Shown: one piece after another, positions 35,970-48,895 of the stretch
Position numbering within the stretch: the stretch's first letter is position 1
Layout of the letters: every line of letters starts with the position of its first letter
From: Manihot esculenta
Taxonomy: Eukaryota; Streptophyta; Magnoliopsida; Malpighiales; Euphorbiaceae
DNA: 64,000 nt
Assembly (NCBI RefSeq): GCF_001659605.2
Contig: NC_035167.2
Location: 3,348,001 to 3,412,000, forward strand
Direction: 5' to 3'
Made by a program: the position numbers and the translations under genes
The notes under the pieces: model-generated
Told to the model about the DNA's origin: nothing
The model's input: only the letters and a program-made list of their open reading frames with translations
Database searches by the model: none

Positions 35970-38900
35970 ATGGCTCCGATCAAAATCAAGCAATCGCCTA
36001 ATCCCACGTCTCAGACTCTAACCTCCACGGCGTCGTCGCAGGACTCGCGTCTCCTCATCCGTGAAACGCTGCGTATTAGCGCCAACTTAGCTTCGGCTTC
36101 TTCTCCTGCATTGTCCGAGTCGCCTTCTGCTTCTCCTTCTCATTCGTTGGTTTCTCCGGCTCAGTCCGTTTCTTTTACTGATAATGGACGGAGGTTAGGG
36201 CTTGTGGAAAATGAGTTTATTGAATCGAGCTTGAGGTTGATCTGTTGCGAGGAAATTGATGGCCGGAGATGGAAGTACGTGGCCGAAAACGACGATTTTG
36301 GACGTTATAAGAAGAATTCGATTCGCGCTGTCAGCTTGCAGACACCACAGGCTCCTGTTGAGGTCATTGCACATAGCCACTATTTTGAGTTATTATTATT
36401 ATTATATTATTTTTTTGAAATATTGTTTTTTTCTTCTGTTTTGCTTTATCATTAATCCTTTTTTTTGTCGTGTAATTTTACATTTTGATTTTAGTTATGG
36501 AATTAATTCGTAGTAATTTTTATTCCTACTTGTGGTTCCATTTCTATATTTCTGTGTTTTGGTGTGCATTGGAACTATATTGAGAGGGGAGGGAGGGAGA
36601 GAGAGAGAGAGAGAGAGACATTTTGGGTGAGCTGTTCTGTTTGCTGCGGAGCATGGATGTGAGTCCTGAGTTGGAGGAAAATGAAATTGAGAAATGGCAT
36701 TTTGAAATGCATTTAGAATTAGGATTTTTTGTTTCTCCATTTAGAAAGGAAGAAAATAGATTTCTAAAAATGAAGAATTTTTTTTTCAGCCAAAACTGTT
36801 TTTGGAGTTATACTGCGTGAAAATCCTTGACTTTACTGCTGAATGAATTGAATTCTTCCATTTTTAATGGTATCAATATTGTAATTCATCGGATGGAACA
36901 CTAATTGAATTAATACCAGCCAAATATATACTTACAAAATTGTAACAATCAAATACAAATTAAACATATTAGTGTTGGGAAAATAGTCTGATGTATTTTT
37001 GTATTCAGGAATTTTGCTGATTGAACTCTAAATTTATAAAAATTCAATTCAGAGCTTAACACTATGTGTAATCAATTTTTTTTCCAATAAATTATCAAGA
37101 ATATGACTAATTTGTGTTTAATTGTTATGATTTTCACAAGGTCAGGGGCTGAATAGGTTACAATTTTAGTTTAGTGTTTAATAGGTTAATCTCAATTAGT
37201 ATAAAAATATAAGTATACATTCAGCTAACTAATGCCTGTTTTAGGACAAACTATAACATGTCAACGTGAATTTTTTTATCTTGGTTTGACATGAAATGGC
37301 AAGCCAGTATGTTAATAGCCACGTAAACAACTATAGATATTGAAAAGCCTATTAGTTTATGGGACCCATTACTAGGTAGTTATTATTTTATGGGACCCAC
37401 TTGTATGTGTGTCAAGAGTTTATTGGCTTGCCACTCCATGTAGATTGTCCTTCAAGGAATAGCAGGGACAGTATATGCTACACATATAGGATGTATATGC
37501 TTTCTGAAATGATGCTACTGATTTCAATTATGTCAGAGCTTAATTTTTCCTTTAATTTGCAAGATTCATTGGGATTCAATGTTGCCACTTGCCAAATTTA
37601 TATTAGTATAAATACAAATATTGTAAATCATTTGCATAATAAAGTAGAGGAGCTGGAAAACACTTTGTCTTATGTCTTATTATTAATGATACTAGTAGTA
37701 TGTTTTGGGAGAAAGTTTTACTGACAAAGAGACATGAGTTTTGACGCAGCTTATATATGCTGGCATTGAATAGAAAAAGAAAAGATAGAGAGAATTTTGA
37801 CCAATTAATTCTGTGAGATTAACTCAGTGTATTTTATGTATTGGATTTGTGGTGCAGGAAATTGTGTCATTCATAAGAAGCTATGTCGTGCCAGAAGGTT
37901 TTCCTGACAGTGTTACTCCATCATACGTGCCATACATGACTTGGAGAGCTTTGAAGGTATTATCTTCATTGGAATAATATTGCTTGTTATGGAGGATTTT
38001 TGAGGGAATTAACTAGTAGAACGATTCATGTTTGAATTATTGAATGTTGGTTATGTTGGATTTGATACCTTCCAGTACTTGTTGATTATTTTGTTGTGCT
38101 TGAATTATGTAGTCTCTGTTAAACTTTTTTTTGTAGCATTTCTTTGGTGGAGCAATGGGTGTTTTCACAACAAAAACCCTTTTGAATTCAGTTGGAGTCT
38201 CTAAAAGCAACGCTATTTCTGGTGCTGTCGCTATCAATTGGATTCTCAAGGTAAGGATGAATGATGATTTCAGTTGTGGGATGTTTCCAATATTTGCTTG
38301 CTTATTGAAAAGAAATGTCTCAGTGCTCAAATTTCTTGCAGTGTACTCATATCTTTATGTCTGATGATCATGAGATTCATATCTTTATGTCTGATGATCA
38401 TGAGATTGTAGACTTTGATGATGAGTATCAGACTTAAATACTATGTTTGGTAGTTTAGTTCTATTAGAAAGCAAATATTTAGTCCTTGTATGTTGTAAAA
38501 TCAAATTATTTAGTCTTCTGTCAAATAAACTATTAGTCAAATTGTTTTAGACTTGGTCAGAGGGAGGGAAATAGTATGAATTTTACAATTATAGGGACTA
38601 AATGATATGTATAATTAAAATTAGAGGGACTAAGCAGTATAAATATTCAAGATGACTAACAGTTACTTTGACATAAGAACTAAAGAGTTTGATTTTATGA
38701 AATATTGGGACATGTTAATTGAGTGTTTTTTTAATATAGGGATAAACCAGTGAATTGCCTAAAAATCCAAGGACCTAATTGTAATTCTCCCTAAAAATAA
38801 TGGTTCATAAGATAAGACAGTATATACTATTATTTTATGCAAATAAAGTAGAAGAAAAAGAAGGAAACATTTTTTTCATCTTGCTTCGGTATTGGTGCAT

Positions 38901-41608
38901 AAGGATAATAGAATATGGATGCAAGCAAAATGCAAAATTGCTCAGGTTTATGGTTGCAGCGGGGATGTTTTGGAACATTCACCTTGGATAAAATAGTCAA
39001 ATTAAAAATTTCTAATGAATCATGAGAAGGAACAATGCCTAACCCCTCTAGTTTGAAGTGAAAATAAAAAGAGGTTGATGGGGTAATTAATTCCTCTTCT
39101 ATCCTTTCGTTTCCTCCCCTTTAATAGAATTCTCTTATTCCTTCTGTTCTCCTTTCCTATCCCTTATTGTACCAACATTCAAACAAACTGAGAAAAGAAG
39201 TATTGTCTTCATTTGTAGGATGGTGCCGGTCGCGTTGGAAAAATGCTTTTTGCCCGCCAAGGGAAGAAATTTGATTATGATCTGAAGCAGGTAAGTGCTT
39301 TTGGCCTATTGAGCTGCTAGTCCCTGCTCGACATTCCTGACATCCAATGCATTCCAGCTGCGGTTTGCAGGTGATCTTCTCATGGAATTGGGTGCTGGCG
39401 TGGAGTTAGCAACTGCAGCTGTCCCGCACCTTTTTCTTCCCTTGGCTTGTGCTGCTAATGTGGCAAAGGTTTACTTATTCATTCATTTTTTCAATAAATA
39501 ATTGTATGGCAATTATATGCTTGTTCTAGCCAGTTTTGCAGTCTTATATTCTTTACTGCCTTTTTTTTTAGAATGTTGCAGCTGTAACATCAACATCAAC
39601 TCGGACACCAATCTACAAAGCCTTTGCTAAAGGAGAAAACATTGGGGATGTTACTGCTAAGGGCGAATGTGTTGGGAATCTCGCGGATTTGGTATTCTTA
39701 TCCCTTACTCTGTGAGGTTCATGATATTTATGTAACAGGAATATGGATATGGTTGATAATAAAATAACCAAGTATAAACTTGTCAAATCCCAGCTTTATA
39801 TTATTTGTATTGAAGCTATCTTGTTTTCAGGACCTCTCATATGATTGTGGTACTACAGAGTAAAGTAAGGTGATATATGAGTGTAATAGTTTGTTATTGT
39901 GGCATTGCATATCAATGGCGCCACATGTAGCGTAGTGCTATTTATCAGTTTGCTGATAATAATACCATGTCAATAATTTGAAACATGTTTGTTTCATGTG
40001 TAATCTCTGTTGCTTAATCATGTCCTTTGAATTATTTACGTAGTTTTGCTGGATAGCACATTTTCAATGATTCTGCACATTGTCTCATGTCTTGTGCAGC
40101 TGGGAACTGGTCTTAGCATAATGATTGCAAAAAGAAATCCTAGCTTGGTTACTTCATTTGCCCTCCTTTCATGTGGCTATGTCTTCAGCTCTTACCAAGA
40201 GGTAGGAGACTTTCAAAATACTAGTATAAGTTTTGGATATCTCCACTTTTCTTTTGTGGGTGGAAGGTGATTTCATTATGCTAATGCCTTGTTGTGTTTA
40301 TTGCTAGGTTAAATCTGTAGTGTTGCACACCTTGAACCGGGCTAGATTCAGCGTGGCAGTGGATTCTTTTCTTAAGACAGGTTAGATAAAGTGCTTCACA
40401 TGCTCTTACAATACCATTGTAACGTTTTTTCTATTAGCCATCTCTAATATTTTGTCAATTTTCTTGATGTTCAATATTAAGCATAGAGTAGCAATTATCC
40501 TCAAACACATGTTCTGCCATATATTCATCTGCAGGGAAAGTGCCTTCATTGCAAGAGGGGAATATGAAGGAAAATATATTCAGCTTTCCATGGTTGAAGG
40601 AGAGGCCTATTGTTTTAGGTATTTATACAAGATCATGGATTCTCTCATGAACATAATTTTTTATGGAAGTGCTATTTCCTGAGTTTGAAAGTTTCATCCC
40701 ACTTTTGGCAGGACCAAGATTTAAAGATGCTTTTCAAGACCCTACTGCATTTCTTGCGATAGAGCCTCTTTTTGAGGTATGCTTCTTTCCAAGAGAAAAT
40801 AGGTTTCAAGCAGGAAAATCTCTTCCTCCATTGTGGATCAAGTAGTTCTTCATATATTGAATATATTTTGTTGATTGATGACAGCAAGAGAAATATATAG
40901 TGACGTACAATCCATTGAAGGATAAGGTCTATGCATTGCTCAAGGATCAGGCAAAGTCAGATGACATTCTAAAAGCTGCATTCCATGTGAGATCTAACTC
41001 CATTATGTTTGTTTAAAAAAACTCCATTATGTTGCATGCTTGTTGACTACCACCTTCCCCCAGTCTGAACAAGCTCCAAGATGTCTTATCTTGTTTTACA
41101 GGCTTACGTGCTTTTGCATTCCATAAATTCATCAAATGATAGTAGCTCTTCATCATGGAAGCAGCAACAATATGGCCATTCAAACTATATTCTCTCAGTT
41201 AATGATATTGAGGCTCATATTGCTGACTCGTGCAGAATGGTCTCAACTTTATATGGTCCTTTTAAAAGTAAAGCTGCAGAGCAGGTATTGGAAATTATTA
41301 TTCTTGATTTCAGAGGAAGACTGACCATGTTTTTACATGCTCCACGAAATATTTTGAAATTGCATTAGAAAAGCAGGGTTAAAAAAGGGGGAAAAAAAAA
41401 AGAAAAAGAGAGGTTTTGTTAAGGTTATACATATTTCCATCTTAGACGCATGACTACTGAAGTGATGATGGGTCTTTGCTTAGTGTCAGCTAGAATTGAT
41501 TAATTGTTCTGCTCCTGTTGACATTCATTCCATGTTTTCTTGTAGGGTTGGAGGATGTCAGACTCACTTCTTAATCCTGGCCGAGCAAGGATTGTAGTTG
41601 CTTGTTAA
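35970..41608 (+). CDS. RUS6: DUF647 protein, ROOT UVB SENSITIVE 6-like
   Basis: Member of the DUF647/RUS family; RUS1 and RUS2 act in UV-B sensing and auxin transport, and the Arabidopsis RUS6 orthologue is recorded as essential for embryos (EMB1879). The biochemical role is unknown. Exons: 35970-36362, 37858-37956, 38137-38250, 39219-39290, 39358-39468, 39572-39691, 40100-40201, 40308-40380, 40535-40618, 40712-40776, 40885-40986, 41102-41284, 41546-41608; all GT-AG and in phase, 526 aa. N-terminus MAPIKIKQSPNPTS is Ser/Pro-rich and poorly conserved. The DUF647 core begins near residue 132 (EIVSFIRSYVVPEGFPDSVT) and includes YMTWRALKHFFGGAMGVFTT, GAVAINWILKDGAGRVGKML, RFAGDLLMELGAGVELATAA and AFAKGENIGDVTAKGECVGN. 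The C-terminus (AAEQGWRMSDSLLNPGRARI) is family-typical. Intron 1 is about 1.5 kb; intron 3 carries a MITE. Intact. Confidence 0.95.
36594..36618. repeat. (GA)n microsatellite in RUS6 intron 1
   Basis: A GGGA-rich segment followed by about ten GA units. Confidence 0.75.
38348..38407. repeat. Perfect 30-bp tandem duplication in RUS6 intron 3
   Basis: The unit CATATCTTTATGTC...GAGATT occurs twice without a gap (38348-38377, 38378-38407), with no mismatch. Confidence 0.9.
38465..38797. mobile_element. MITE-like element in RUS6 intron 3
   Basis: The left end has ATATTTAGTCCTTGTA. The right end, reverse-complemented, has AGGGAGAATTACAATTAGGTCCTTGG. Internal segments repeat the theme (GAGGGACTAAG, TAGGGACTAAATGA). 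It resembles the TAGTCC-type element in the NPF intron; exact ends and target duplication are not clear. Confidence 0.45.
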
Positions 41609-43125
41609 AAGGACAAGGGCAAAACAAAAAAGGGAAAAAACACTACTCTTGAAACTTCTCTTTTCTTGTGTCGGGAGTGTACCTATCTGGTGCTCAAGCG
41701 GCACTCAATACTGTGGGCAAGTCAACCATCAATCTTCAAAAACAAATATACGTAACAAAAAGAGGCTAACATTACACCAATAGCACAATTAGAGCCAGGG
41801 GCTCCTTGATGGTCAGTTCTCTCTGTTACGCACCCAAATACATTATTCTGCTCACAGTCTCTGCTCATTCACTTACACCTGAATGTGGCGAGATGCAATT
41901 TTGAGTTGTAGGATGGAGCTGTTAGTGTGGTATAGCCAGAAGCATTCTTCCTTTTGGTTTTTGATTATATCCCTTTTATTTGTTCTTCCTTTAATGTTCT
42001 TTTTGTGTAGAACACATTGAAATTCCAGCATCTAAACTAGTGTTTTTGTCAGAAGAAAGTTGAAACCACATTTTCTCACTCTCTGAATTCCACGTCAATC
42101 AACTCCCAATTCTTCTGCCACTTGCTCTAATTTCATGTGCATTTTGTGCTATCTTATCTGCCATAACAGCATACTGGAGTTTTATTTTCAAAAGGGGACA
42201 TGATTACAACGGTAGACCGAATTGAAGAAGCACAGTGGAATATATTTTTCATTATTTTGGTCAATTATGGGCAAATTCTTAATTATGTTATGGATAATTG
42301 GGTTTCCTTTTATCACCAGAATTGTACATTAGGGCTGCATCTTGCTGATCGAACTTCAAGGTTGGTTTTGCATTGCCGGAGTCTTAAAAAATAGATTTAA
42401 AGTGACAAGGATATTTATGCTAATAGTAAAATAGCAGTTTCCAATTTTTTTTTTTTTTTGCAACATTTAAAATAATGCCATTTTTTGGAAAAGCATTTTT
42501 GGCTCTGAACCTCGCTATCAAACAGCCACTTGTACAACAATTTCTCAACTTATTAAACTTCAGCCTTTTCTTCGATTCTTTACTATAAAATCCAAGTTTT
42601 TTAAAAGCCTACAATAAAATACTTTCATTTTTAAAAGTATTATATAAAAATCTCATTTTTCTTTCATGCTATTTTCTGTTTATTTATTTAGCAGTGCTGA
42701 TATGTAGCAATTCTATAGTGTAAAGTTGAGATATTAAACCTTTCAAGTTTAAATCTTTTAAGAACGTAATCTTTTACGCTATTTTCTTTTTTATTTGTTT
42801 GGCAGAATTGTTAGTGCCACAATTCAAAAATAAGAATTTTTCTTTAAAAAATAAAAGTGTGAGGAGAGAATATTATTAATATTTATGAGGCACATTAGAT
42901 TTTTCTTTTAAAAAAAATTTTAATTTCTACATTATTTGGACTGCCGTGTATTAATTATACTTAATAAAAGGAAAAAAATTGGCTTGAAAGATTTGTGTAA
43001 CATTTTAAAAAGTGAAAAAACTTTAAAAAGGAAATCCAGAGATGGCTATTATAAGTTACCTCAACTTCTATGGGAATTATGTGATAAGAAGTACCACCAT
43101 TAATGTGATAAGTTCTATTTTAGTA
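41609..43125. other. RUS6 3' UTR and intergenic DNA
   Basis: Probable 3' UTR to about 42050; beyond it AT-rich sequence. Short open frames (41598-41783, 42200-42394) show no family signature. Confidence 0.5.
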
Positions 43126-43128
43126 AGA

Positions 43129-43514
43129 GGGTGTTTGTTTCACTTAAATTATAAAAATTACCTTATAAACATTTGAAATTATAAGCATTATGTATTTAAT
43201 TAAAATATTTATAAATAGTTGATAAACACTTGATATATTTATTAATAAATAATATATAAGTATATTGGTTATTAAAATTATTATAAAAAATATTAATTAA
43301 GGTATAGGATAAATTTTAAAATTAAATAAGGTAATATAGTAATTTATTTGATTAAGTTAACTTATAAATTTAATAAGCATTTAAATAAAAAAAATTGATT
43401 TTTCTAATTTATTTTTTAATTTATAAATTGAAAAAAATATTATAAATAAATGAGTTAGATTAATTTTAGAAATTATAAACTGATTCCATCAGTTTCTAAG
43501 CCAAGACAAACACC
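43129..43514. mobile_element. Candidate MITE with GGTGTTTGT ends
   Basis: The left end GGTGTTTGTTTCACTTAAAT and the right end, reverse-complemented GGTGTTTGTCTTGGCTTAGA, share the first nine bases and then diverge with scattered matches. The interior is about 85% AT. GGTGTTTG ends are seen in Tourist/hAT-type plant MITEs. The target duplication is ambiguous. Confidence 0.45.
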
Positions 43515-45240
43515 TTACATTAGAGTGAATTTAGCAATATTTAATTTAAATCTCTTACTCTCTTCGTATTTTTTTTTTTTAAAAATGAAAAATCTGAGAT
43601 CTTCACTAGAGATAGGTGGGTCCCGACTCCTCTAAGAGCATGATCCATTCGTACAGCTGTAGCCTATGAATAATGAAATTACAGATGATGAATATTTTGA
43701 ATTAATTTTCAGAAAAATTTCAATATAAATATTAAAAGCAGTGGAGTAAACTTATCCATACAATAATGTCATACAAAATTTAGGGTTGAATTCAAAATTA
43801 AAAAAAAAAAAAAAAAAAACTGATAAATGAATAGATAGGGTGGGCAGGGATGTCATCTCAATGGCAGTAAGGTACATTAAATATTTTCATAAGGCACATT
43901 AAATATTGTTCAGAAGATCAATGTTCCTAAATTTATTAGCCCTATTTAGTGAGTGGCCCCAATTTTAATTTTTCTTTTCATCTAACTCCCTTTGCCAGAT
44001 CGATCTCCTACTCCCCTCACTTTCTGATAACGAATAGAAGATCGCCATTTTTTTTAAAAAATAATTGAAAATTGTTTTTTTTTTTAAATATTAATTAGAG
44101 TAATTGATTAAATGCAAAGCTCATTTTCTTGTCCATAATAATTGAACAAAAGGGTATAAATTACAATTAGAGAGAAGAAAGAAACCTTAAATTCCATAAA
44201 CTGAAAAGAACAACAAACTTGGCTGTCTCTTTGTAATGGCCAGCCAGCACAGCTTAGCTTACTCCCAACACACAACACAAGTACTCCCTGTTCCTAGTTT
44301 AAATAAAAATCCAAAGTTTTGGGAGATAAAGACAAATTTTCTTAATGGCTCTTCATCAAATATTATGTACTTCTGGTTCTAAATTTTTAACGTTATTCAT
44401 ATCTCATGGGAAAAGCTTCAGATCCCTACACCATGCCCTAAATTTGAATTTTGCTGGTTTTAGAGACAGGAATATTTATTATACACTCATTAGCTTTAAA
44501 AAAAATAATTAAAGTTTCAAATTCAATTTTATTAATATATAATGTTAAGGTTAGAAATAATTTTAATAAAAATGCATGAATGTTTAGATTAATAAAGGGA
44601 AATTTTGAAATATAATTTCCATTAATATCTCCTCATTTCTATAGTTTATTTCCTATGCAAAGAAAGAAAATTATAAAAATCATTTCCCTTTTTTTTTCGC
44701 CCTCTATTTCCTTCAAAATAAGGATAAAAGTTCAAATATTAATATTTATTTTCCAAATCAAATTGAAATTTTTATGATTTAAGCATACCCATTAAAATTT
44801 TTCATCCAAATATTTGGTATATTTACTTGAAAAATATCAAAATGCAACACCAACACATGCATTATAAAACCAAAAGAGAAATGAACAAACATAATATGCT
44901 CTTTAATGGACAAAATTACTGCAATCCAAATCCATTTCTATGCAAAAATAGATTGGACAAAAGCATAATCACCCATAAAAGATGAAGATTAACCCTAGCA
45001 ATCCATTTTTCCTAAACTAATATTACATGCACCACCAATATTATTTTTAAATATTAAGAGAACTCAATTTAAACATACCCACAAACAAGGATATGATAAT
45101 ATGAAGAAGAAAAATTTAAAAAAAAAAAAAAAAAGCAAAATACTTTTAGCTAATAATGATTAAGTAGGCTAAACCACATACTAATCAGAGGAAGAGAGAA
45201 TGAAGTGTTTTTTTTTTTTTTTTGGAGTAAATGGTCTTAA
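43515..45240. other. Intergenic DNA downstream of the ZF-HD gene
   Basis: AT-rich, with a poly-A run of about 20 near 43800 and others at 45115 and 45210. The last few hundred bases are probably the ZF-HD 3' UTR. No gene seen. Confidence 0.5.
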
Positions 45241-46113
45241 TTAAGTAGTAGTAGCAATAGGAGGAAGAGGAGGAGGAGGAGGAGGAGGATTCTTCTTGGC
45301 TAGATTATGCTTGTTGTTGTGCATCCAAACTTTAAGGACTCTTCTCTTGACTCCAATCTCTTGGCAGAATTGTTGCACAACAGATTCTTCTTGTTTTTGT
45401 ATTTTCCACCCAACTTTCTCAGCAAAGTTGAGCATTTTCTCCTTCTGTTCCTGTGTGAACTTTGTCCTGAACCTTTTCTTGACAAGTTGTGCAGGCCTAG
45501 CCATCATTACCCCACCACCATCTTCTTGCTCATCAGATTCTGAAGGAAGGGAACCCATGTTGTAAGACATTATCATCTGGTGGTGGGGTGCTGCTGCTGA
45601 TCTTGAGGGCACAAGGGTTCCTGCAGCTGTATGAAACCCTAAAGCTTCAGGGGCTAAAATATTCTTGTGATGGCCTAAAATGACTTTTCTTCCAACTCTG
45701 CTGAAATGTGGGTGGCCATGGAAGTAATCACAAGAGGAAGCTTCACCTTCTATCTCTTTCCTGTGGAAGTTTCTATGACAATTGCAAGCTGAGCATGTGA
45801 GAGCTTCAATGCTACCTTCTTCACCGCTAGGCATGAACTCACCACACCCATCAGTGGCATTGCCTCCCATGGCAGCTGCATGATTCTTGAGGCATTCTCT
45901 GTACCTCACCATTTTCTTGAAGGGAGCATGGTGGTCCTCCAGCGGTGAGGGGATGGAGGAAGGGCCATTATTGGATGGCATTTGGGGAGCTGAAGAAGAG
46001 ATGATGTGGTTGTGGGGTGCAGGATGATCATGGTGGATCATGTGCCCATGCCCACCACCATAACTACTGTTTATGGGCATGGGGATCTCACCTTCATGAC
46101 TTGAAAGTTCCAT
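45241..46113 (-). CDS. Zinc-finger homeodomain (ZF-HD/ZHD) transcription factor
   Basis: Plant-specific DNA-binding regulator; the N-terminal zinc finger mediates homo- and heterodimers and the C-terminal homeodomain binds ATTA-type sites. It is one uninterrupted coding exon of 290 aa, usual for the family. Order: a His/Gly-rich segment (GGGHGHMIHHDHPAPHNH), the ZF-HD dimerisation finger (about 69-118) with VRYRECLKNHAAAMGGNATD, GCGEFMPSGEEGSIEALTCS and ACNCHRNFHRKE, an acidic patch (ESDEQEDGGG), and the homeodomain (about 212-274) with KKRFRTKFTQEQKEKM, KVGWKIQKQEE and VLKVWMHNNKHNLAKK; the tail has seven consecutive prolines. The frame is open for 25 more codons to an ATG at 46188, but MELSSHEGEIPMP is the more family-like start. 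Exact ZHD number not assigned. Confidence 0.96.
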   Translation of the reverse strand: MELSSHEGEIPMPINSSYGGGHGHMIHHDHPAPHNHIISSSAPQMPSNNGPSSIPSPLEDHHAPFKKMVRYRECLKNHAAAMGGNATDGCGEFMPSGEEGSIEALTCSACNCHRNFHRKEIEGEASSCDYFHGHPHFSRVGRKVILGHHKNILAPEALGFHTAAGTLVPSRSAAAPHHQMIMSYNMGSLPSESDEQEDGGGVMMARPAQLVKKRFRTKFTQEQKEKMLNFAEKVGWKIQKQEESVVQQFCQEIGVKRRVLKVWMHNNKHNLAKKNPPPPPPPLPPIATTT

Positions 46114-48454
46114 TTTCCTTCTCACTTCTTTGAGGCTATTATTTGTTTTGGCTTCCTTGTTTGCAGACCAAAAGAGAGAACAAGACAAGAAGAGAATTAG
46201 GAGGCTTATATGATTATAATTAAAAAGTTTCTTTCTTTCTTTCTTATAATCCTAGGATTTTCTTTTTTCTTTTTTGCTTATATGATATTCAAGAAACTCT
46301 TCTATATATCTTGCAAGTCCTAAGCCCAAAAAAACCAAAAAAAAAAACAATGGCCCACCAAAGGAATTGAAAATTGAGAAGCTTTGGGATGTGTTTAAGG
46401 TAAGTGATGAGCTGAGAAAGAGAAGGCCAAGGGCCAATCCTTTTGATCAAAAGCTTTGAAAGCAAACAAAAGTGTAATCAACTACCTAGACCTCCTTTGA
46501 TGTTCATCTCATTTTCTACTTGAAAGGTCAACTTAGAAGATTTAAAAAAAAAAAAGAAGCAGCAGCAAATTCAGTAACACTGTAGCCAAGAGCTGGCAAT
46601 GAGAGCAGCCTGATATAAACATAACAAAAACTTTCTCTCTCCATACACTTTCATCTCTATTTTCTTTCTTGAGAAAGTGAGAAAGAGAAAGATAGTCAAC
46701 ACTCAACAAACTCCCTAATAGAAAATGATAAGATGGAAGAAGATAGATAATAAGAAAAACCCTTGTTTTTCTTCTCTAGAAATGGAAATGGAGGCTTAAA
46801 AACTATATATGAAAACAAGATCAAGAAATCACCCAGATGAAGCTCTCCTGATGAGTTTTAAGAGAGAACACAAGCATTTAGGAGCAAAAATAGCTAAACA
46901 AGAATTGGGTGGAGAAGGAGAGAAGAGGAGAAATAAGAGAGAGAGTTTTGCAGAGGTGTTTTGGCTAGTGAAGCAAGCACTAAACAAGGAGCTTATAGTA
47001 GGGTTGAGAGCCAAAAAGCAGAGAAGAGAGAGAGAGAAAAAAAAAAAAAAAAGCAAATTTTTTATCTTTTATTTTTATTTATTTATTTGTAGAGATGAAG
47101 AGGAATACAGTGAGTTTTAGAGAAGGAGATTAAAGGTAGGGGGTGCTTCCTTTGCTTTGCTTTGCTTGCACTATCAGGAATCAAGTGTTTACGCCATATG
47201 GAGAGCAGTGTGTCAGAGAGAGTGGAGAAGGAAGAAAAGAGAGAGAGAGGAATTATGAAAAGGAATTAGCAGCAAAATCTTCTAAAGTTGAAAACTTGAA
47301 AATTATATCACTAGCATTCTTTCTCATGACCCTTTTTAATGGAGTGCTCTTCTGTGCAAAGTGGTATTAATTTTCCCTTTCTCTATCTATTTTCTTTATT
47401 CGATTATTAAAAAAAAATTATAATACCCTCTATTTTCTTAATTAGGAATCTCGAATTTAAAAATTTTATTAAAAAATATATAAAAAAATCATAATGAAAA
47501 GGGTATTTTTCTTGGTTAAATTATTAAAGTGATATTAATTCTACCATTGAAGCAGAGGGTGTCATGAAATTCATGTGAATGATTGATCATTTCTATATTA
47601 AATAACATGGGATTTTGTAGTTTTTTTTTTTTTTTAAAGAAATATGGTTCAAAGGAAGAGAGAAAAGTGATAATTAGGTCTTTGGCTGAGAATAGAAAGC
47701 TTAGCCAGTGTCTTTTGCTTCAGAGGTCAGACTTACTGTTGAGGGAAACAGTAATCAAGTTTTTTCAATATTTAATTATTATAATAATATATAAATATAA
47801 TAATTTTTTTTTCTTCATATGAATATTCACTTGTGGTGTTGTGTCATCAAAAGGACTCAATATGACAATGATGTTTCCCTTAGAATACTGAAGACATTTG
47901 CATTTCATTCAGACTCATCACATGTAAGGTTGGAGATAAATAGAACACAAATTTCTTTTAAATAAAAAAATAAATAATAAAAATACATATATAGTATATT
48001 TACTGTAATTCTCTTTAGGTACATATATGTATAATTCCTTTGAAGAAAGCTAGCTATTTGTACACCTGAAATTAAAACTGCATATTTTTCAATGGGTAAT
48101 TTATAAAAAAAGGTTATGAATATTATTATTTTTATTTTTATTAAGTTAATATTTGTTCCTTAATTTTTACCATTATTAATATTTTCTTTATTTTTTATTA
48201 TTGAAATATTTTATCTTTGATTTTTTTTGAATATTAACAATAAATAGATAGAGAATAAAAGTGTTTAACATATTTCTTAAAATAAATATGCAAATAAATA
48301 GAGGATATATCTAATTTGATTTAGTTTAGTAATTAAAAATATATAATTTACGTGAAACATTAAGATTTGAATTCTATTTTTTTATTTTTTATTAAAAAAA
48401 CATTAGTTACAAATACTCAAAGCAACTGATTAATTACCTATCTCGCAATTACAT

Positions 48455-48895
48455 GTGAACATTCGATCAGTTTGAATTTTAATTTTTAATTTATTCAGTT
48501 CAATTCAGTTTAAAATCGAACCCAACTGAATAAATTAAAAATTAAAATTTTGGTATTTATAAAAATTAATCGAATCAATTTTAATCAGAAATCAAATCTA
48601 ATCGAATAGATCTGATTCAATTTGATTCAATTCAGTTTGATTAGTTTAAATTTTTAATAATTTTTTTTTATTTTTTAGTATTTTAAGATTTAATTGAAAT
48701 ATTTTAATTTAATATGATTTAATTAATTTAAACCGGCTCAATTCATTTTTTTTATTTTTTTCTAATTAAAAATAAATTAAATTAAAATTTTTAAAATTAA
48801 AAATTAAACTAAATCGAAATAAATAAAATAATAAATTAAAATTTTAAATTAATTCAATTTCATTAATTTTTTTAATTTAAATCGAATAAATGCAT
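48455..48895. repeat. Foldback AT-rich repeat with GTGAACATTCGATC end
   Basis: It has CAGTTCAATTCAG and complementary TCGAACCCAACTGAA, later CAATTCAGTTTGATT and a CGGCTCAATTCA motif. The terminal segment GTGAACATTCGATCAG matches the inverted right end of 50210-50490. Confidence 0.5.

Noticed and set aside
46114..46188. Upstream ATG at 46188 as the ZF-HD start
   Set aside because: The frame is open, but the extra 25 residues are unlike the family, while MELSSHEGEIPMP at 46113 fits; it remains possible.
46809..47370. Two plus-strand open frames of 103 and 75 codons upstream of the ZF-HD gene
   Set aside because: GA-rich, Lys/Arg/Glu-dominated translations typical of purine-rich plant leader or promoter DNA, with no recognisable family.
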